Of a stretch of 64,000 bases of DNA, positions 62,560 through 64,000 are shown piece by piece. Position numbers and translations under genes: made by a program. Location: assembly GCA_034509495.1 (NCBI GenBank), contig CM067503.1, positions 23,356,171 to 23,420,170 on the forward strand, read 5' to 3'. The first letter of the stretch is position 1. Each line of letters starts with the position of its first letter. The stretch is from Acestrorhynchus altus (taxonomy: Eukaryota > Chordata > Actinopteri > Characiformes > Acestrorhynchidae). Under the pieces are notes generated by a model, which saw only the letters and a list, made by a program, of their open reading frames with translations, searched no databases and was not told the DNA's origin.

Positions 62560-63330
62560 CCCTTATATAACTTACTTTGCTATATACCTTAAAGTAGTAC
62601 AACTAGTAGTATTTACTGTATACCTTAAAGTAGTATACTTACAGAAAAACATGTAAGTGTTTAAGAGTGCAACTCTCACTTACAACAGCAATATAGCTCA
62701 TCTTTAGCTTACTTCTGAAAAGTTAGTAACAGCAAGTATTAAAATCTAATATAAAATATAAAATTGCTATTATAAAAAGGTTAAAGTTAAAAATAATGTA
62801 AATGTACTATTATACTAAAGTTAATATACAAGACACATACTAAAAAATACTATTATACTAAAGTTAGTATACCTAACAAGTGTTAAAATCATTGTTATAC
62901 TAAAGTTAGCATAGAAAATGTACAATAAAATTATTTTTAAACTAAAGTTGGTATACCACAAAGACTGAAAAAGTACTATTATAGTAATAATACTAAAGTT
63001 AGTATTAATAAGAACTAATAGACTATAGAACTAATACATAATATAAAAGTACCATTATACAAAAGTTAGCAAACCTAACAAATACTATAAATTTACTGCT
63101 TTACTAAAGTTAGGATATCTAGCAAATACTGTAAAAGTACCATTATACTAAACTTAGTACACATAACAAGTAACATTAAAGTATACCAAAAAAATACTGT
63201 AAAAGAACTACTGCCCTACAGTTAGAATAACTAACAAATACTCTTCAAGTATTATACTAACACTGGTATGCCTTAAACAGTACTATAAAATTTCTATTGT
63301 ACTAAAGTTAGTACATAAGTGCTGTTATGC
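62560..63330. repeat. Minisatellite, unit about 45-60 bp, in neto1 intron 1
   Basis: Roughly a dozen diverged units containing ACTATTATACTAAAGTTAGT followed by ATACCTAACAAGTAC and a TAAAAGTAC spacer. The left edge has CTTAAAGTAGTA variants. Confidence 0.82.
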
Positions 63331-63464
63331 TTAAAAATAGCTCTAATAGAAAATATAATTACATGCATATCTCCTGGGTTAAATATTCTCCCAGGGAGCA
63401 GGACTTTTGCCTCATGTATAAAATATAAAATCTTTGAAATTCCACCTGGAGGCTGGTTTCAGGT

Positions 63465-63640
63465 GTTCTAACCTGAACTTTGACCCTCAAGGCTGTTGAA
63501 AAACTGGGCATTCTGATGAAACTACCCTGGTCAAGTGCATGCTGGTCAAGCAGCAGTGATGGGCATGATGGTCCTACTGGCCAACAAGCTTGGTCATCTT
63601 GGGTGATTCTTTTGTTCAGACTGGTAGACCAACTAAACCA
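63465..63640. repeat. GCTGG/GGTCA-rich repeat near neto1 exon 1
   Basis: CTGGTCAAGTGCATGCTGGT, CATGATGGTCCTACTGGCC and AAGCTTGGTCATCTTGGGTG resemble the stretch at 16310-16530. It lies about 110 bp inside intron 1 from exon 1. Confidence 0.5.
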
Positions 63641-63746
63641 CTGAAACCAAGCAGGGCAGCTTCCAGAAACTGACTTCTAACGTCCTCGCGCAAGTCCAGA
63701 TTCCCATCCCTCCTGAGTCAGAGTGAAGTTAAGCTTCTGGACTCAC

Positions 63747-63774
63747 CGTGAAGGAAGCTGCGCCCATGTACCAT
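63747..63774 (-). CDS. neto1: neto1 coding exon 1 (start codon, signal peptide start)
   Basis: First coding exon of neto1, whose product is a single-pass membrane protein that binds kainate and NMDA receptors and tunes their gating at synapses. On the minus strand it reads ATG then MVHGRSFLH plus the first base of the next codon, followed by a consensus donor GTGAGT at 63746-63741. The human NETO1 protein as I remember it starts MVHGRSVLH, so the start codon is well supported. The context is good for initiation (G at -3, G at +4). The split codon (G|TT, phase 1) joins exon 2 in frame to give Val. The exon is too short to be seen as an open frame and was found by searching for the missing N-terminus. 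The 5' untranslated part lies at higher coordinates and its start is not determined. A fish paralogue (neto1-like) cannot be excluded. Confidence 0.9.
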
Positions 63775-63862
63775 GTCTGTTCCTTTCACAACGGGCTTCG
63801 ACCTCAACTAATTCCATTTAGAAGGGAATACTTCCAGAAGAAAGGAACGACGATGGGTCTGA

Positions 63863-63918
<56 letters not shown>

Positions 63919-64000
63919 GTGGAGTCAGAATGGCCGCACAAAGCGCAGGGATTTCATGCAGGGGCTGCTCTGATGCAGGGGAGAAAATTCCATTAAGAGA
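63775..64000 (-). promoter_or_regulatory. neto1: neto1 5' UTR and/or proximal promoter
   Basis: This is the sequence immediately upstream of the neto1 start codon. It contains a pure GA tract on the plus strand (CT on the coding strand) at 63866-63916, about 92-142 bp upstream of the ATG. It also has a short upstream open frame on the coding strand (ATG at 63957, stop at 63925, 10 codons) that would count only if transcription starts further upstream. No TATA box or clear initiator was recognised. The transcription start is not determined and the regulatory role is inferred from position only. Confidence 0.6.
63866..63916. repeat. (GA)n microsatellite upstream of neto1 ATG
   Basis: Pure GA run of about 25 units (CT on the coding strand), 92-142 bp upstream of the start codon. 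It falls in the 5' UTR or core promoter. Confidence 0.97.

Larger units (their letters stand above)
59807..63746 (-). other. neto1: neto1 intron 1
   Basis: About 3.9 kb between the exon 1 donor (GTGAGT) and the exon 2 acceptor (CAG). It contains an L2/Rex-type LINE 3' fragment (about 60480-61050), an RTE-type LINE 3' fragment with target-site duplications (61645-62004), a minisatellite (about 62560-63330) and a GCTGG-rich repeat (about 63465-63640). The rest shows nothing recognisable. Confidence 0.85.

Overview
This is vertebrate nuclear DNA, almost certainly from a ray-finned (teleost) fish. The support is: split exons with GT/AG borders and no bacterial-style gene packing; abundant long CA/GT, GA/CT and AT-type microsatellites; and degraded mobile elements of typical teleost kinds (L2-type and RTE-type LINEs, a tRNA-derived SINE with an LINE tail, Tc1/Tc3-like and Harbinger transposases, TTAA-flanked MITEs). 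The species cannot be named from the sequence.

The only gene I can support is the 5' part of neto1 (neuropilin and tolloid-like 1, an auxiliary subunit of kainate and NMDA glutamate receptors), read right to left. Four coding exons are resolved: exon 1 (63747-63774, start codon and first part of the signal peptide), exon 2 (59753-59806), exon 3 (59533-59667) and exon 4 (57248-57496). They join in frame (28+54+135+249 = 466 nt, 155 complete codons plus one base) and encode the signal peptide and the whole first CUB domain. The second CUB domain, LDLa module, transmembrane segment and cytoplasmic tail were not found by eye. They are probably beyond the left edge, so intron 4 would be longer than 57 kb and fill most of the window.

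Layout: 0-16 kb holds an L2 LINE 3' end, a SINE, 21-bp tandem repeats, TTAA-type MITE copies and a Tc3-like remnant. 16-19 kb holds simple repeats and a striking imperfect hairpin. 19.8-24.7 kb is a transposon graveyard (L1-like ORF1, Tc1-like and Tc3-like remnants, an L2 3' end, and a piggyBac-like MITE with a SINE inside it). 26-45 kb has many microsatellites, minisatellites, two Tc1-like remnants and several repeat-free stretches that could be regulatory. 47-57 kb has a Harbinger remnant between two blocks of the same 35-bp repeat, the best-preserved TTAA MITE, and minisatellites cut by SINEs. 57-64 kb holds the neto1 exons; intron 1 carries two LINE fragments and a minisatellite, and the 5' flank carries a GA/CT tract.

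I saw no rRNA or tRNA gene, CRISPR array, operon or complete mobile element, and no clearly new biological system. The most useful observations are the gene model, the relations among the repeat families, and several perfect or near-perfect inverted repeats. All repeat boundaries are read by eye and approximate unless stated.
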